Below, in pieces: positions 26,588-35,536 of a stretch of 64,000 nt of DNA. Each line of letters begins with the position of its first letter. Within the stretch, counting starts at the first letter, position 1. The notes under the pieces were generated by a model. The model ran no database searches, had not been told where the DNA came from, and saw only the letters and a list, made by a program, of their open reading frames with translations. The DNA is from an uncultured Acetatifactor sp. (GTDB taxonomy: Bacteria; Bacillota; Clostridia; Lachnospirales; Lachnospiraceae): positions 48,475-112,474 of the forward strand of contig CAJUTJ010000188.1 in NCBI GenBank assembly GCA_910589655.1, given 5' to 3'. The translations under genes and the position numbers were made by a program.

Positions 26588-29056
26588 TTAATATTCCATA
26601 CTGTTATAGCCGTAATCTATGGACAAATCAAACAAACGATAAGGATTCTGGTCTACTTCATAACAGATAAAATTATCCGTCTCGTAATAGATCCTCATTT
26701 CGTTGGGATATAAAGCCTGAAATTCCTGCACCCAATAATACATCCGCGACATCACCGTATATCGGTTTTCTTTCTGGTATACGGACAAACCGCCGCTGTT
26801 CGGCAGAGGCTTCTTTGCACCTTCCCGGGAAACCCTTCGGCCGCTTCCCTCATATTCTTGATTTACGCCGTAATCAACGGGAATTTTCTCAATAAAAAAA
26901 TAGATTTTAGGAGTCGGTATAGTCATGTATTCGGCTTGATTCTCCCCTTCCATGGAACGTAAAAAATGAATAATTTCATAATGATAACCGTCATTTTCCA
27001 CCATTCTCAGCTCGTCATTTGCCGAAACCACCGTAAAATGAAACCGCCGGTTGCTCTTCAATATATTCGTGAGACAGGTAATTGCCTCATTACTTTCAAA
27101 TGCTTTCATATTTATGGGCTGCCTGTAGGCGCCGCTGAATATTAAGACCCCCGAAATAAATCCGACTATTCCCAGAGAGAATGCATCTGCCAGTGTTTGT
27201 GTAGTAATCCATCCTACAAAGAAACTGATCATCCCGTCAAGAGCCATTGCCACCGATGCCATCAGCATATACGCAATATAAATACGGCATCTGTTTTGAT
27301 CCATCAGCGAGGGAAGCCCCAGCCAGCTGGACATCATCATCATGTACAGAAACACCATGCAGAATGCCACGGATATCAGCATACTTCCGTAATGCCTTGT
27401 TCTTCTCTGCCCAAGATAATATAAGCCCAACAATATCGGGCAGACGGAAATGATCAAAATCCCCGGCACCGCTTCCACAAGAATTCTGCTCAGGACATAG
27501 GCATTCATCGTAAACACCAGCCCTTCCAGAAAATGTGTCGTCTTATTCCATTTTCCCTTAATCCATGTCTTCAGCCGCACCCCCAAGGGCTGCTTTGGCG
27601 GCTTCGGGATTTCCGCCGGCGGTTCAATGTCCGGAGATTGCGTCTCCGTTCCGGCAAGGGAAGGCGTCCCATGGGAATTTTCCCCTTCACCTTGAGCGGA
27701 AGTATCCGGCTCCGATTGTCCGGCGGTATCGGCTCCTTCCCCTCCGGAAGTATCCGGCTCCGATTGTCCGGTGGTATCGGCTCCTTCCCCTCCGGAAGTA
27801 TCCGTCCGGGAATCCTCCTCGGTATCCTCCTGTTCTCTGTCGTCGGAATCTCCGGAAGAAGCATTTGCACCGGATATAATACTCAGCCCCCACCTTAAAG
27901 ATCCCTCCGGCGGCTTCCCCATGGCAAAGGCCGCCGCCATGGGCAGCACCGCCAAAAGAACACTCAAAATTCCGGTCAGCAGAATTCTTCCGAAATATTC
28001 CCTGCGGAACAGCAAGCCCAGAAACCCTACCGCAACCGCCATGCAAAACAGTCCGGCTATCATAGTATTATAAAAATGAACGGCCAGCGTGGCGCTGAAG
28101 CTCAACCCGAAGTAAATCAAATACCGGGTGCTGTGAACCTTCCTGCCCTTTGCTCCGTTTTCCTTTTTTCTGTCTGCAAAGAAGGCAAACAGAAAATAAA
28201 CTGCCGGCAGAATGAATATCATTCCGAATTCCTGAGGAAGAGTACCGCAGTATCTGTTATAAGTTTCGTCGTTCCAAATATCCGCGGCTAAATACAACAC
28301 CATGGCAATATACGGAGTGTACTTTACCTTACAGCACGCCTTCAAAAATGCCAGAAGAACCAAATGTATCAGCAATACCTCTGCCAAACCGAACAGCCGG
28401 AATAATACATAAGTATAAATTCCGAACATTTCATGGAGATAGTAAATAATGCTGTGAAAGCCAAAGGGATATACGCCCGCAATATAAATTTCATTGCGGT
28501 TCATTGCATTCACCCAATAGGTATGCACCGGCATATCCGAGAAACAATATCCCATATTCCAGATCCTGTTGCAGCCGTATTGCCAGAAAACCAGCATAAT
28601 TATACCGATGACAGCCACCCAGTCGAAAAAATTATGTCTGATGCTCCGAGCCAGATTTAAGAATCCCTTTTTCCAAAGCCCTCCAAAAAACCGGAGTGTT
28701 TTACTCAGCAGCAGACGGCCTCCCATGGTTCCGCTCAGGAAGCTGTTTACTGCTTTTGCGGCGGAAATCACGCCATCCTTCACCGTGGTATTGTGAACCC
28801 TTGCCAGCGTCCAAACCGCGGGAAACACCGTACCCAGAAACAGAGTGACCCAATGGGAAATGTGCAGCAGCTGTAGTATCATAACCAAATTCATCAGGTA
28901 CACATTGCCTATGACAAAATAGATCATAAACCGCACACAAAACCGCTCTTCACTGACTTTCCTGTAAAACACAAAGGCAGGCAAAAGCACTGTCATACCA
29001 AGGTATGCTGTCAGAATGCCGATAAATTGTAAGATCGTCAACGTCTGCATTGACAT
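26588..29056 (-). CDS. large polytopic membrane protein (GT-C-like), Pel operon
   Basis: This encodes about 822 residues from ATG 29056, chosen because AAAGGAG lies 12 nt upstream; an upstream ATG abuts that site. There are about 13 membrane helices. The first external loop contains YCFSDMPVHTYWVNAMNRNE and VYPFGFHSIIY, resembling acidic active-site loops of GT-C glycosyltransferases. A large acidic low-complexity insert (about residues 405-500, with 16-residue repeats) interrupts the membrane part, and a soluble C-terminal domain of about 170 residues follows. I do not recognise a named family. It may add a sugar or help export in the Pel-like system. Confidence 0.65.
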   Translation of the reverse strand: MSMQTLTILQFIGILTAYLGMTVLLPAFVFYRKVSEERFCVRFMIYFVIGNVYLMNLVMILQLLHISHWVTLFLGTVFPAVWTLARVHNTTVKDGVISAAKAVNSFLSGTMGGRLLLSKTLRFFGGLWKKGFLNLARSIRHNFFDWVAVIGIIMLVFWQYGCNRIWNMGYCFSDMPVHTYWVNAMNRNEIYIAGVYPFGFHSIIYYLHEMFGIYTYVLFRLFGLAEVLLIHLVLLAFLKACCKVKYTPYIAMVLYLAADIWNDETYNRYCGTLPQEFGMIFILPAVYFLFAFFADRKKENGAKGRKVHSTRYLIYFGLSFSATLAVHFYNTMIAGLFCMAVAVGFLGLLFRREYFGRILLTGILSVLLAVLPMAAAFAMGKPPEGSLRWGLSIISGANASSGDSDDREQEDTEEDSRTDTSGGEGADTTGQSEPDTSGGEGADTAGQSEPDTSAQGEGENSHGTPSLAGTETQSPDIEPPAEIPKPPKQPLGVRLKTWIKGKWNKTTHFLEGLVFTMNAYVLSRILVEAVPGILIISVCPILLGLYYLGQRRTRHYGSMLISVAFCMVFLYMMMMSSWLGLPSLMDQNRCRIYIAYMLMASVAMALDGMISFFVGWITTQTLADAFSLGIVGFISGVLIFSGAYRQPINMKAFESNEAITCLTNILKSNRRFHFTVVSANDELRMVENDGYHYEIIHFLRSMEGENQAEYMTIPTPKIYFFIEKIPVDYGVNQEYEGSGRRVSREGAKKPLPNSGGLSVYQKENRYTVMSRMYYWVQEFQALYPNEMRIYYETDNFICYEVDQNPYRLFDLSIDYGYNSMEY
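27698..27793. repeat. in-frame 48-bp tandem repeat
   Basis: Two full 48-bp units start at 27698 and 27746, with a partial third at 27794. They encode a 16-residue acidic unit ending in EPDTSGGEGADT within the membrane-protein insert. Period 48 keeps the frame, so copy number could vary without disrupting the protein. Confidence 0.9.
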
Positions 29057-29122
29057 TGCTTTCCACATCTCCTTTGTCAAAATGTATCCATTCTATCCCA
29101 TACAATAAAGAAAAACTATCCG

Positions 29123-30250
29123 TCAGTTAAACACTCTGATCAAATCCAGCGTATCTCTGTCAATTACAATGTCCGATTCTTTTAACCGATTCATGGTGCC
29201 GAAAAAATTTTCCTTATCCTGAATGCTGAAATACAACTTCAACTGTATAGTATAAGAAGGAAGTTCCTCGGGATACATCTCCATACAGCGGCCACACCAT
29301 GTTTTCATTTTATCATACTGCTTTGTGCCCAGCAGCCGGAGCGCTATCCATTCTATATATTCACATGTCAGCCGATATCTGTTTTCCTCGCTTTTGTAGA
29401 GCCAATCGCCAGCTTCCTCCATCATCTCGACAAAAGCTTTCTGTTCCATGTCGGGAAATACCTCCTGACAGAGAACCTCATTCATATATTCCATTAAAGT
29501 ACAGGCGATATCCGCCGCGTTCTCGTCCCCTTTGTGAAGAGCATTATATAATTCCTGTGATTTCTGGCGGAAATCATTCAGCGTATCTCTCAATACGGAA
29601 GCGGCATAATGAGAAGTCTCCGTGTCTTCACTGTTCAGAGCCAAGGAAATGGTTGCCAGCGATTTGTACACATCCCCCTTGACCACATCCATAACCAGAG
29701 AACGCAGGCTCTCCTTGTCCGCCACCGCCAAGGCCTCCTCAATGGGCACTCTGTTGCGCTCGCTGTCCTCGTCCGCCTTTCTGTTTGCCACCACTTTATC
29801 CTTGCCGAAAATAACATCGGTCAAATCCGCTTTCGTCCGGAAAAAGAGCACATACATCAACTGCGTCACCAAAAAGAACAATATGCCCACCACCGGACAG
29901 AGCAAGATTACCAATGCCTTAAAAAGGTAGCCCGTCCTGCTCAGCCTCTGCTCCGGCGGGCTTACTTCTTGCTCCGGCTCCTCCTCTGGTTCCGGATCTG
30001 CCTGAGCCTGACCGGATATCTTCTTCGGACTCTCCTGCTGCTCTTCCGATGCCTTCTCCTGCCCCTTATGCGCCTTGCCCAAAGCTTTTTTCCGATCTTC
30101 CCGCACCTTCTCCTGTGTCTTTTTCTGCTCTTTGAAAGGTTTTTTCTCCCCTTCGGCGGTCTGTATAATGCAGCCCCATATATAGTAAGCAATGGCAATC
30201 AGCGTGTTGACTGCCATAATAACCGTAAAAACCTTCTCTGCAGTTGTCAT
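29123..30250 (-). CDS. pelE: PelE-like membrane protein with TPR-like domain
   Basis: This encodes 375 residues. A membrane helix (about 7-27) is followed by a Lys/Glu/Gln-rich linker (45-105), a second hydrophobic region (about 108-140) and a long helical repeat domain (about 170-375, containing paired helices such as YKSLATISLALNSEDTETS). This matches PelE: two membrane parts plus tetratricopeptide-like helices that link PelD with the synthase. It overlaps the upstream fusion gene by 4 bp (ATGA), suggesting coupled translation and complex formation. Confidence 0.75.
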   Translation of the reverse strand: MTTAEKVFTVIMAVNTLIAIAYYIWGCIIQTAEGEKKPFKEQKKTQEKVREDRKKALGKAHKGQEKASEEQQESPKKISGQAQADPEPEEEPEQEVSPPEQRLSRTGYLFKALVILLCPVVGILFFLVTQLMYVLFFRTKADLTDVIFGKDKVVANRKADEDSERNRVPIEEALAVADKESLRSLVMDVVKGDVYKSLATISLALNSEDTETSHYAASVLRDTLNDFRQKSQELYNALHKGDENAADIACTLMEYMNEVLCQEVFPDMEQKAFVEMMEEAGDWLYKSEENRYRLTCEYIEWIALRLLGTKQYDKMKTWCGRCMEMYPEELPSYTIQLKLYFSIQDKENFFGTMNRLKESDIVIDRDTLDLIRVFN

Positions 30251-32517
30251 ACCGCCAATGCCTCCTCAACCCGGCATCCAAGACCGGCATCCAAGAACCT
30301 TTGCCGCACAAAGCCTGCCCCTGCCACATCCGTATTGGCAAGCAGTACATGCAGCCTTCCCTTTGCGTCCTGTCCGAGGTAATCGGTCTGTCTCACCAGC
30401 TTGCCGAGCTTCGCGTTGATTTCCTCCTGCGTCATCTCTCCCGTATCCAGATCCAAAAGCGCACAGGTGGTAAGATTTCTGCTCCTTGCACGCATAAAAG
30501 CAGATACCAGCTCCTCGAAGGCCTCCGCCTCCAGAATCTGCGTTCCCTTGATATACCGCTGCTGCTCCAGCAGGGACATATAACGGTTTGCCCTCAGCAC
30601 CGCATCCTGAATCAGGGATCCGGTTATCGCCAGCATATCCGCTTGTCCCAGCGTCATACGCTCCCACGGAATGTCCCATACCATCAGGATCATTTGAATC
30701 TGATCGTCATCATAGATGGCGCTTGCCATCAAAGGATAATCTTCTTTCATATTTTTATTGATATAAACTTTATGCTCCAATATGGCCTCATATAAATCCG
30801 TCATCTCCGTATAGTTCACGGAATTGCCCAGCTTTCTGGCCTTGTCCGAGGTGGCAGAAAACAATCTGGCATAGGAACGGTTGGCCACGGAATAGATGGA
30901 CACATCCTTGCTGCGCATAATTTTAGACAAAACCTCCGCCGCGTAGAATAAGACCTCCACAGGCTGATAACGACTTAATTCGGAAGTAATCTCATAGATC
31001 TTACCCATACTGTCGTTCTGGTTCAGCAAATGATCGGACAGCACTTCCTTGACCCTCACATTACTGCCGTTGATATCCGACAGATCCGCCAGCTGTTTGG
31101 TCAAAAACTGTACCTCGCCTTCATGCTCCTCCCGGATAGATCTTAACTGATCCCGCATATACCCCACTACCAAACCCAGAATCAGCAGCTGGGCCATCCA
31201 CACATAGGTATTATAATCCAGCATAACGTCAAAGCCGGTTCTCTGGTACATTTGGCGGAAACAATAACCGGCAATCGCCAGCAGGCTGGAAAAAATCGCC
31301 TGCTGCTGTCCGTAGACGATGGCAAACAACAATACATACAGCAGGTAAAAGTCAAGTCTGTCAAAATAGGTGCTGCCAACGGTGCGGTTGTTCAACATAA
31401 AAAAGGGAATAAACAAAACGGCGTTTTCCAAAAAAGGAACCGCTGCCTTCATCACTTCCCGGAAGCTGTTCTTCATTTTCACCAGAATATTTTCATCCGC
31501 ATCCGTCCTCTTGGAAAAACGTGAGCCGTTCTTCTGCAGATATTCGGCCAGTTTTGGAATGGCTTTCCCCGGTGTGTTAAAGGCCCTCAGGCGGAATTCC
31601 TCCATAAAAGCAAAGCCTGAAAGGGACACACTGTTTTTCCCCTTCTCAAAATCTTCCACTATGTTGATACCGCTCTCATCGGATTTCTTTTTCAATTTCT
31701 GCCGTATCAGCTCCGCCATCTCGGCCTGCGTCACCGCCGCAGTGCCGGAGACTTGATAAACCGCCTGTCTGCACGTTTCCGCCGCGGCCACCTGATAGAT
31801 GTATTCCACAGCATCGGGCAGATAAACAGGGGAAAACTGCTTCTCCATATCCACGGTAAACTGATTCCGGTTAATGGTTTCCACCGCCGGTTGCGCCTCT
31901 TCCACATAGAGACCCCTTTCGCCGTCAATCAATATTTCTCCCGTATCAATGGCCTGCATACACATTTTTGCACAAATATTTTCAACCTCTTCCGGGCGGG
32001 TAGGGATGCCGTACAAATGATCCATACGGAGTATTACTATATTGCCGTCAATTAAATTTCGGTAATCCAAACACAGCTTCTCCCCCATGGCAATAGCCTG
32101 CGCCTTAGAGTTTTCTTCCGTATGGTTCTCCACCTCCAGCTTCTTGTTAATGCTCAGTCCGGCAAACACCTCATCCGAAGACAGATAAATAAACCGCCCT
32201 TTCTGCTGTGCGGCAAAGGCCATCAATGTATTCAATACCGCCGACGTAAATGTCACGGAAGCATTCTGCCCTTTCCGCCAGTCAAAATTCCAATCATAGG
32301 CTCCCAGAAAAATTGTGACGTCAGGTTTCACACTGTTGAAGACCTCTCTGACACAGGTATTATCGTATTGAAAGCGATACGTTTCAAAAGCTCTCCGGTA
32401 GCCGAGAACCTCCGGTCCCTCCTCGGTCAGCACAAAAACTCTGTGCTTTTCCTTATCCAGCTTATCCACCAATTTCTGCATCAGATTTCCCGTACTTCCA
32501 ATCAACAAAACGTCCAT
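30247..32517 (-). CDS. pelD: SDR-PelD fusion: c-di-GMP receptor of the Pel synthase
   Basis: This encodes 756 residues. Residues 1 to about 330 form a short-chain dehydrogenase/epimerase-like domain (LIGSTGNLMQKL, YLSSDEVFAGL, ILRMDHLYGIP), but no YxxxK catalytic pair is visible and the GxxGxxG is degenerate, so it is probably inactive. About 375-470 holds three membrane segments. Then come a coiled linker, a GAF-like domain (about 520-630) and a C-terminal degenerate GGDEF domain with RQTD at 709-712, the RxxD inhibitory site that binds c-di-GMP in PelD, followed by AKGRL where GGDEF would be. It should switch Pel synthesis on when c-di-GMP is high. It is 21 bp downstream of the PqqD-like gene. 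Confidence 0.85.
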   Translation of the reverse strand: MDVLLIGSTGNLMQKLVDKLDKEKHRVFVLTEEGPEVLGYRRAFETYRFQYDNTCVREVFNSVKPDVTIFLGAYDWNFDWRKGQNASVTFTSAVLNTLMAFAAQQKGRFIYLSSDEVFAGLSINKKLEVENHTEENSKAQAIAMGEKLCLDYRNLIDGNIVILRMDHLYGIPTRPEEVENICAKMCMQAIDTGEILIDGERGLYVEEAQPAVETINRNQFTVDMEKQFSPVYLPDAVEYIYQVAAAETCRQAVYQVSGTAAVTQAEMAELIRQKLKKKSDESGINIVEDFEKGKNSVSLSGFAFMEEFRLRAFNTPGKAIPKLAEYLQKNGSRFSKRTDADENILVKMKNSFREVMKAAVPFLENAVLFIPFFMLNNRTVGSTYFDRLDFYLLYVLLFAIVYGQQQAIFSSLLAIAGYCFRQMYQRTGFDVMLDYNTYVWMAQLLILGLVVGYMRDQLRSIREEHEGEVQFLTKQLADLSDINGSNVRVKEVLSDHLLNQNDSMGKIYEITSELSRYQPVEVLFYAAEVLSKIMRSKDVSIYSVANRSYARLFSATSDKARKLGNSVNYTEMTDLYEAILEHKVYINKNMKEDYPLMASAIYDDDQIQMILMVWDIPWERMTLGQADMLAITGSLIQDAVLRANRYMSLLEQQRYIKGTQILEAEAFEELVSAFMRARSRNLTTCALLDLDTGEMTQEEINAKLGKLVRQTDYLGQDAKGRLHVLLANTDVAGAGFVRQRFLDAGLGCRVEEALAV

Positions 32518-32538
32518 TATGCGCCCCCGTACTTTCTA

Positions 32539-32802
32539 TCACAAAACCAGTCCCTGCTCTTCTAACTGCCGGAAAAACTGCCTGATATCCGCCAACCCCT
32601 GTTCCGCGGAAATCCCGAATTCTTTGCTTAGCTCTTCTGCCACTGCTTCCATAGACTGCAAATGTTCATACCTCTCCCAGATATGGGCTCCGCTCTCATT
32701 CAGCATAATCTGTTCCTGCCTTACGACTCCGCTCTGCTCCATATCTATCAGCCAATACAAACCCGCGGCCTTTCGAAGCTGATACCGCTTTTTCTCGTCC
32801 AT
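32539..32802 (-). CDS. PqqD-like peptide-binding protein
   Basis: This encodes 87 residues. It matches the PqqD pattern along its length: YQLRKAAGLYWLIDMEQSG, then LNESGAHIWERY and a C-terminal winged-helix part ending LEEQGLVL. PqqD proteins bind leader peptides for RiPP-modifying enzymes. Here no radical SAM or cyclase partner lies next door, and the following gene is SDR-PelD. It could bind a peptide encoded elsewhere (for example the shared-leader proteins 30 kb away) or have taken a regulatory role. A GGGAG site precedes ATG 32802. Confidence 0.8.
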   Translation of the reverse strand: MDEKKRYQLRKAAGLYWLIDMEQSGVVRQEQIMLNESGAHIWERYEHLQSMEAVAEELSKEFGISAEQGLADIRQFFRQLEEQGLVL

Positions 32803-32860
32803 ATTTTCACTCCCATGGTCATTTTGTACAATTTTTCCCGTAGGGATGAATCATTGTATA

Positions 32861-33802
32861 TCATTTTATCACATTTTTATGGTTATGGGAATCAGAAAAA
32901 TAAATCCTGTCCGCAGTTTTCCAGAGAATAGATTCCTTTTCCTTCTCCGTCAATGCGTCACTCTCCAAAATATATCCGAATAGATTACGGTATGTATCCC
33001 GGCAAAGGTTGCTGGGAAGGTCGCTTCCCCACATCATGCGGTCTGCCCCGAGAATGCTTAAAGCCTCCCGGATAAACCAGACTGCCGTGGGATAAGGATA
33101 GGTTTCCGGCTTCTGGTTACCGCTTAGGCTGGCAAGGTCAAAGACCACGTTTTCCAGATTCAATGCCCTGACCGCTTCCCGCCATTCCTCCTCATAACTT
33201 CTCCCCTGAGGAGCCAAAAGGTGGCAGACCACAAACTGCAGTTTTGGATGCCGCTTTACTGCCGCCGCCAGCCTCTGCGCCTGCCAACAGCAGCCGCCCC
33301 TTCTCCCGATGTCAAACACAACGGTCAGCTCCAAAGCTTCCGCATAGCATAACTGTTCTTCCATCATTTCTCCGTCCAAAGGAAAATCCCTGTGGTAGCT
33401 CATCAGTCCGCTTCCGTCGCTGACCTCGAACTTCACAATGGGAAAACCTAATTCCTCAAAAAGATGCCTGCGCACATCCTCATATTTTCTGCAGAAAGGG
33501 TCGTAGTATGCCGCTCCGGTAAACCGCTCCGGATATTTCCGCATGGCCTCCCATGTATAGAGATTCTGAGGCCCTATGAAATTACCCTGCAGCATCACAG
33601 CCTTTTCCACACCCTCCTTGTCCATCAAGGCAATCACGGCTTCCGGTGTCACATTGTCCTCCCCCAGCTCTTCGGGGAACATCCGGAAACTGCTCCCGTC
33701 TGCATACTCCACATATCCGCCGCCGATGCAGCGCAGCTCTCCTCTTGCCCCAAAGCCGTTTAAACTTTGACAGAGATGAATGTGTGAATCAATAATCTTC
33801 AT
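32861..33802 (-). CDS. amidohydrolase family protein (Amidohydro_2)
   Basis: This encodes 313 residues. ATG 33802 is fixed by a perfect AGGAGGT site; the longer upstream frame is repeat sequence. It has a metal-dependent TIM-barrel hydrolase pattern: IDSHIHLCQS at the N-terminus (HxH), KFEVSDGSGLMSYHRDFP, LQFVVCHLLAP and a late MWGSDLPSNLCRDTY with the catalytic Asp. The substrate is unknown; family members act on cyclic amides, lactones or decarboxylate aromatic acids. It is 58 bp upstream of the PqqD-like gene and may be cotranscribed with the Pel genes. Confidence 0.8.
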   Translation of the reverse strand: MKIIDSHIHLCQSLNGFGARGELRCIGGGYVEYADGSSFRMFPEELGEDNVTPEAVIALMDKEGVEKAVMLQGNFIGPQNLYTWEAMRKYPERFTGAAYYDPFCRKYEDVRRHLFEELGFPIVKFEVSDGSGLMSYHRDFPLDGEMMEEQLCYAEALELTVVFDIGRRGGCCWQAQRLAAAVKRHPKLQFVVCHLLAPQGRSYEEEWREAVRALNLENVVFDLASLSGNQKPETYPYPTAVWFIREALSILGADRMMWGSDLPSNLCRDTYRNLFGYILESDALTEKEKESILWKTADRIYFSDSHNHKNVIK

Positions 33803-33848
33803 AAGTTTACCTCCTGTGATGCCAAAAATCCTGCTTGCCTTATCCTTA

Positions 33849-33996
33849 GTCAACAACCCCGCTGCAAGCAACGGGGCATCAAGCTTGTAGCGCTGCAGAG
33901 CGCAATACGTCCGCAACGCTATGGTATGTGATCCTCGCGGCATTCGCCAAATGTCTGCTTCGCAGACGCTTAGCTCATTGCTCGCGGGAATCAACT
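33849..33996. repeat. repeat R4, copy 1 (overlaps an Rpn gene end)
   Basis: This 148-bp element is also present at 42526-42675 with about 85% identity. It starts GTCAAC, contains AAGCTTG and AGCGCTGCAGAGC, and ends CGCGGGAATCAACT. The last 7 codons and stop of the Rpn gene lie inside it. Confidence 0.85.
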
Positions 33997-35030
33997 TTCG
34001 GCGAAAACGGCGAATGAGCCGCCTCATACTTTTCCATATATTCCTGAGCTTCTTTTTCGGTCAGCCCGAATCTCTTTTCCAGCTTTTGTGTAATTCGCCC
34101 GACAGAAAACCCTTCTTCCAGATTATCTGCAATCATGGCAAAAATTCCTTCCATACGTCCTTCTTTTTGCCCTTCCAAGCGTCCCTCCAAGCGTCCCTCT
34201 AAGCGTCCCTCTAAGCGTCCCTCTAAGCGTCCTTCTCGGCGTCCCTCTAAGCGTCCTTCTCGGCGTCCTTCCATAAGTCCTTTTTGACGTCCTTCTCGGC
34301 GTCCTATTTGGTGTCCTGTCCGACGGGCAGTCTCTAATTCATCTTTGAATAATTCCATCAACGCATCGCACATTTCTTTTCCCTCCTCAAACATATCCTG
34401 ATTTGCATGAACGATCAGGTTCATGGCCGATTTGTATAGATTATCATTGTAATGCTTTCCATACTCCTTGATAAGCCGATCCATTTCTTCCTGTCGCAAA
34501 GAATTTGTCAGACAGCAGAGCCACAAGTTTTTCTTCGGAGACAGCCGGGAAGTCACTATCAATTGTATCGGAAACATATCCCCGATTATGTAGTAAATAC
34601 CTGCCTCCTGCTTTTCCACATACAGGCGGCGCTGCTCCCTCAAATGCTTCACCAGTTTATACGGATAATGAAAGCACACAAAGGAAATAGTAATATCTGA
34701 TGCCTTTACGGCATCCTCTTTCCCCGTGTCTGCCTTATAAAAGCAGGCATATCCGTATACCTTGTAATAGTCATCTATCCCCAAATAATCCGTGGGACTT
34801 TTATATTCAATAATATTATGCCTGCGAAAAATGCGGCCGATATTTTTTTGTATTTTTCTGTCCGGATTCCTTTTGATTATCAGCACATCAATTTCCTTTG
34901 GTTTTGTCCCCAGCTGATATTCATTATTGAAGTAAAATTCCTCCGCTTCCTCTGAGAACTCAATCCGGGCACACGCATAAAAAGCCGGATGCCATTGGAG
35001 CGCTCTGGTATTCTTCTGTTTTCTTTTCAT
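33975..35030 (-). CDS. Rpn family nuclease-like protein with REGRLEG repeats
   Basis: This encodes 351 residues. The N-terminal about 200 residues have the PD-(D/E)XK-like fold of the Rpn/transposase_31-type family: EIDVLIIKR followed by NIIEYKSPTDY, which supplies the D...ExK catalytic residues. A stretch of 4-residue-periodic (R/L)EGR units follows (about residues 245-290), and then a short helical tail. Rpn proteins are DNA nucleases that promote recombination; those with shrinking and growing repeats are common in Clostridia. The final residues KVDSREQ come from repeat R4, so the original C-terminus was probably replaced. Confidence 0.75.
   Translation of the reverse strand: MKRKQKNTRALQWHPAFYACARIEFSEEAEEFYFNNEYQLGTKPKEIDVLIIKRNPDRKIQKNIGRIFRRHNIIEYKSPTDYLGIDDYYKVYGYACFYKADTGKEDAVKASDITISFVCFHYPYKLVKHLREQRRLYVEKQEAGIYYIIGDMFPIQLIVTSRLSPKKNLWLCCLTNSLRQEEMDRLIKEYGKHYNDNLYKSAMNLIVHANQDMFEEGKEMCDALMELFKDELETARRTGHQIGRREGRQKGLMEGRREGRLEGRREGRLEGRLEGRLEGRLEGRLEGQKEGRMEGIFAMIADNLEEGFSVGRITQKLEKRFGLTEKEAQEYMEKYEAAHSPFSPKVDSREQ
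34164..34290. repeat. 12-bp tandem coding repeats
   Basis: About ten 12-bp units of the type CGTCCCTCTAAG, with CGTCCTTCTCGG variants, encode the alternating EGRLEGR segment. Unit length is a multiple of three, so copy-number change keeps the frame. Confidence 0.9.
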
Positions 35031-35481
35031 TTAGCCTCCTGTAAAATTTCAGGAGTTCGTCTCTCGGAAAACTCCTGCTAAAAATGGGATTAAAAGCATG
35101 AATTTTCTGAAAGAAACAGAAGACTGCAAATGCGCTTCTTCCGCATAGATAGACGATTATCTGAGAATACGGTAAAATACACTTCCGTATTTGGTATATT
35201 GTAGAAAATTTGCTTTTTTATAACATAACACACTTTGTAAAAAATAGCAAGTACGTGTTGCTGCCAAACGGTTACATTATAACAGTTCAGGTTAATTTTC
35301 ACACCGAGTAAACAGCAGTATTACATAATTTCATGAAAAATCATTATACTAAATGTAAAAGGCCTGAAAAAATGCCCCGGACATTATAGGCTGAATCCCG
35401 GGCAAAACTGCACAGAGGGACATGCCCGGATTACCAAAATTTTGTCAAAAAACGCGCTGATTGCAAAAGGCAACATTTAAA
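35031..35481. other. AT-rich intergenic region
   Basis: About 450 bp without a supported gene between the divergently arranged Rpn and GH2 genes. A hairpin-capable pair, TGCCCCGG at 35373-35380 with CCCGGGCA at 35397-35404, lies about 130 bp before the GH2 start and might be an attenuator or a remnant terminator. Confidence 0.4.
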
Positions 35482-35510
35482 TTGCAGACTATTGAAAAGT
35501 AGACTATAGA
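35482..35510 (+). promoter_or_regulatory. promoter of the GH2 gene
   Basis: TTGCAG at 35482-35487 and TATAGA at 35505-35510, 17 bp apart, lie 27 bp before the start codon. Confidence 0.6.
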
Positions 35511-35536
35511 ATATATTAAAACAGGGAGAAGCTGCT

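Noticed and set aside
33849..34027. Extended N-terminus of the amidohydrolase through repeat R4
   Set aside because: The perfect AGGAGGT site before ATG 33802 and the presence of R4 elsewhere show that the upstream part is repeat-derived.
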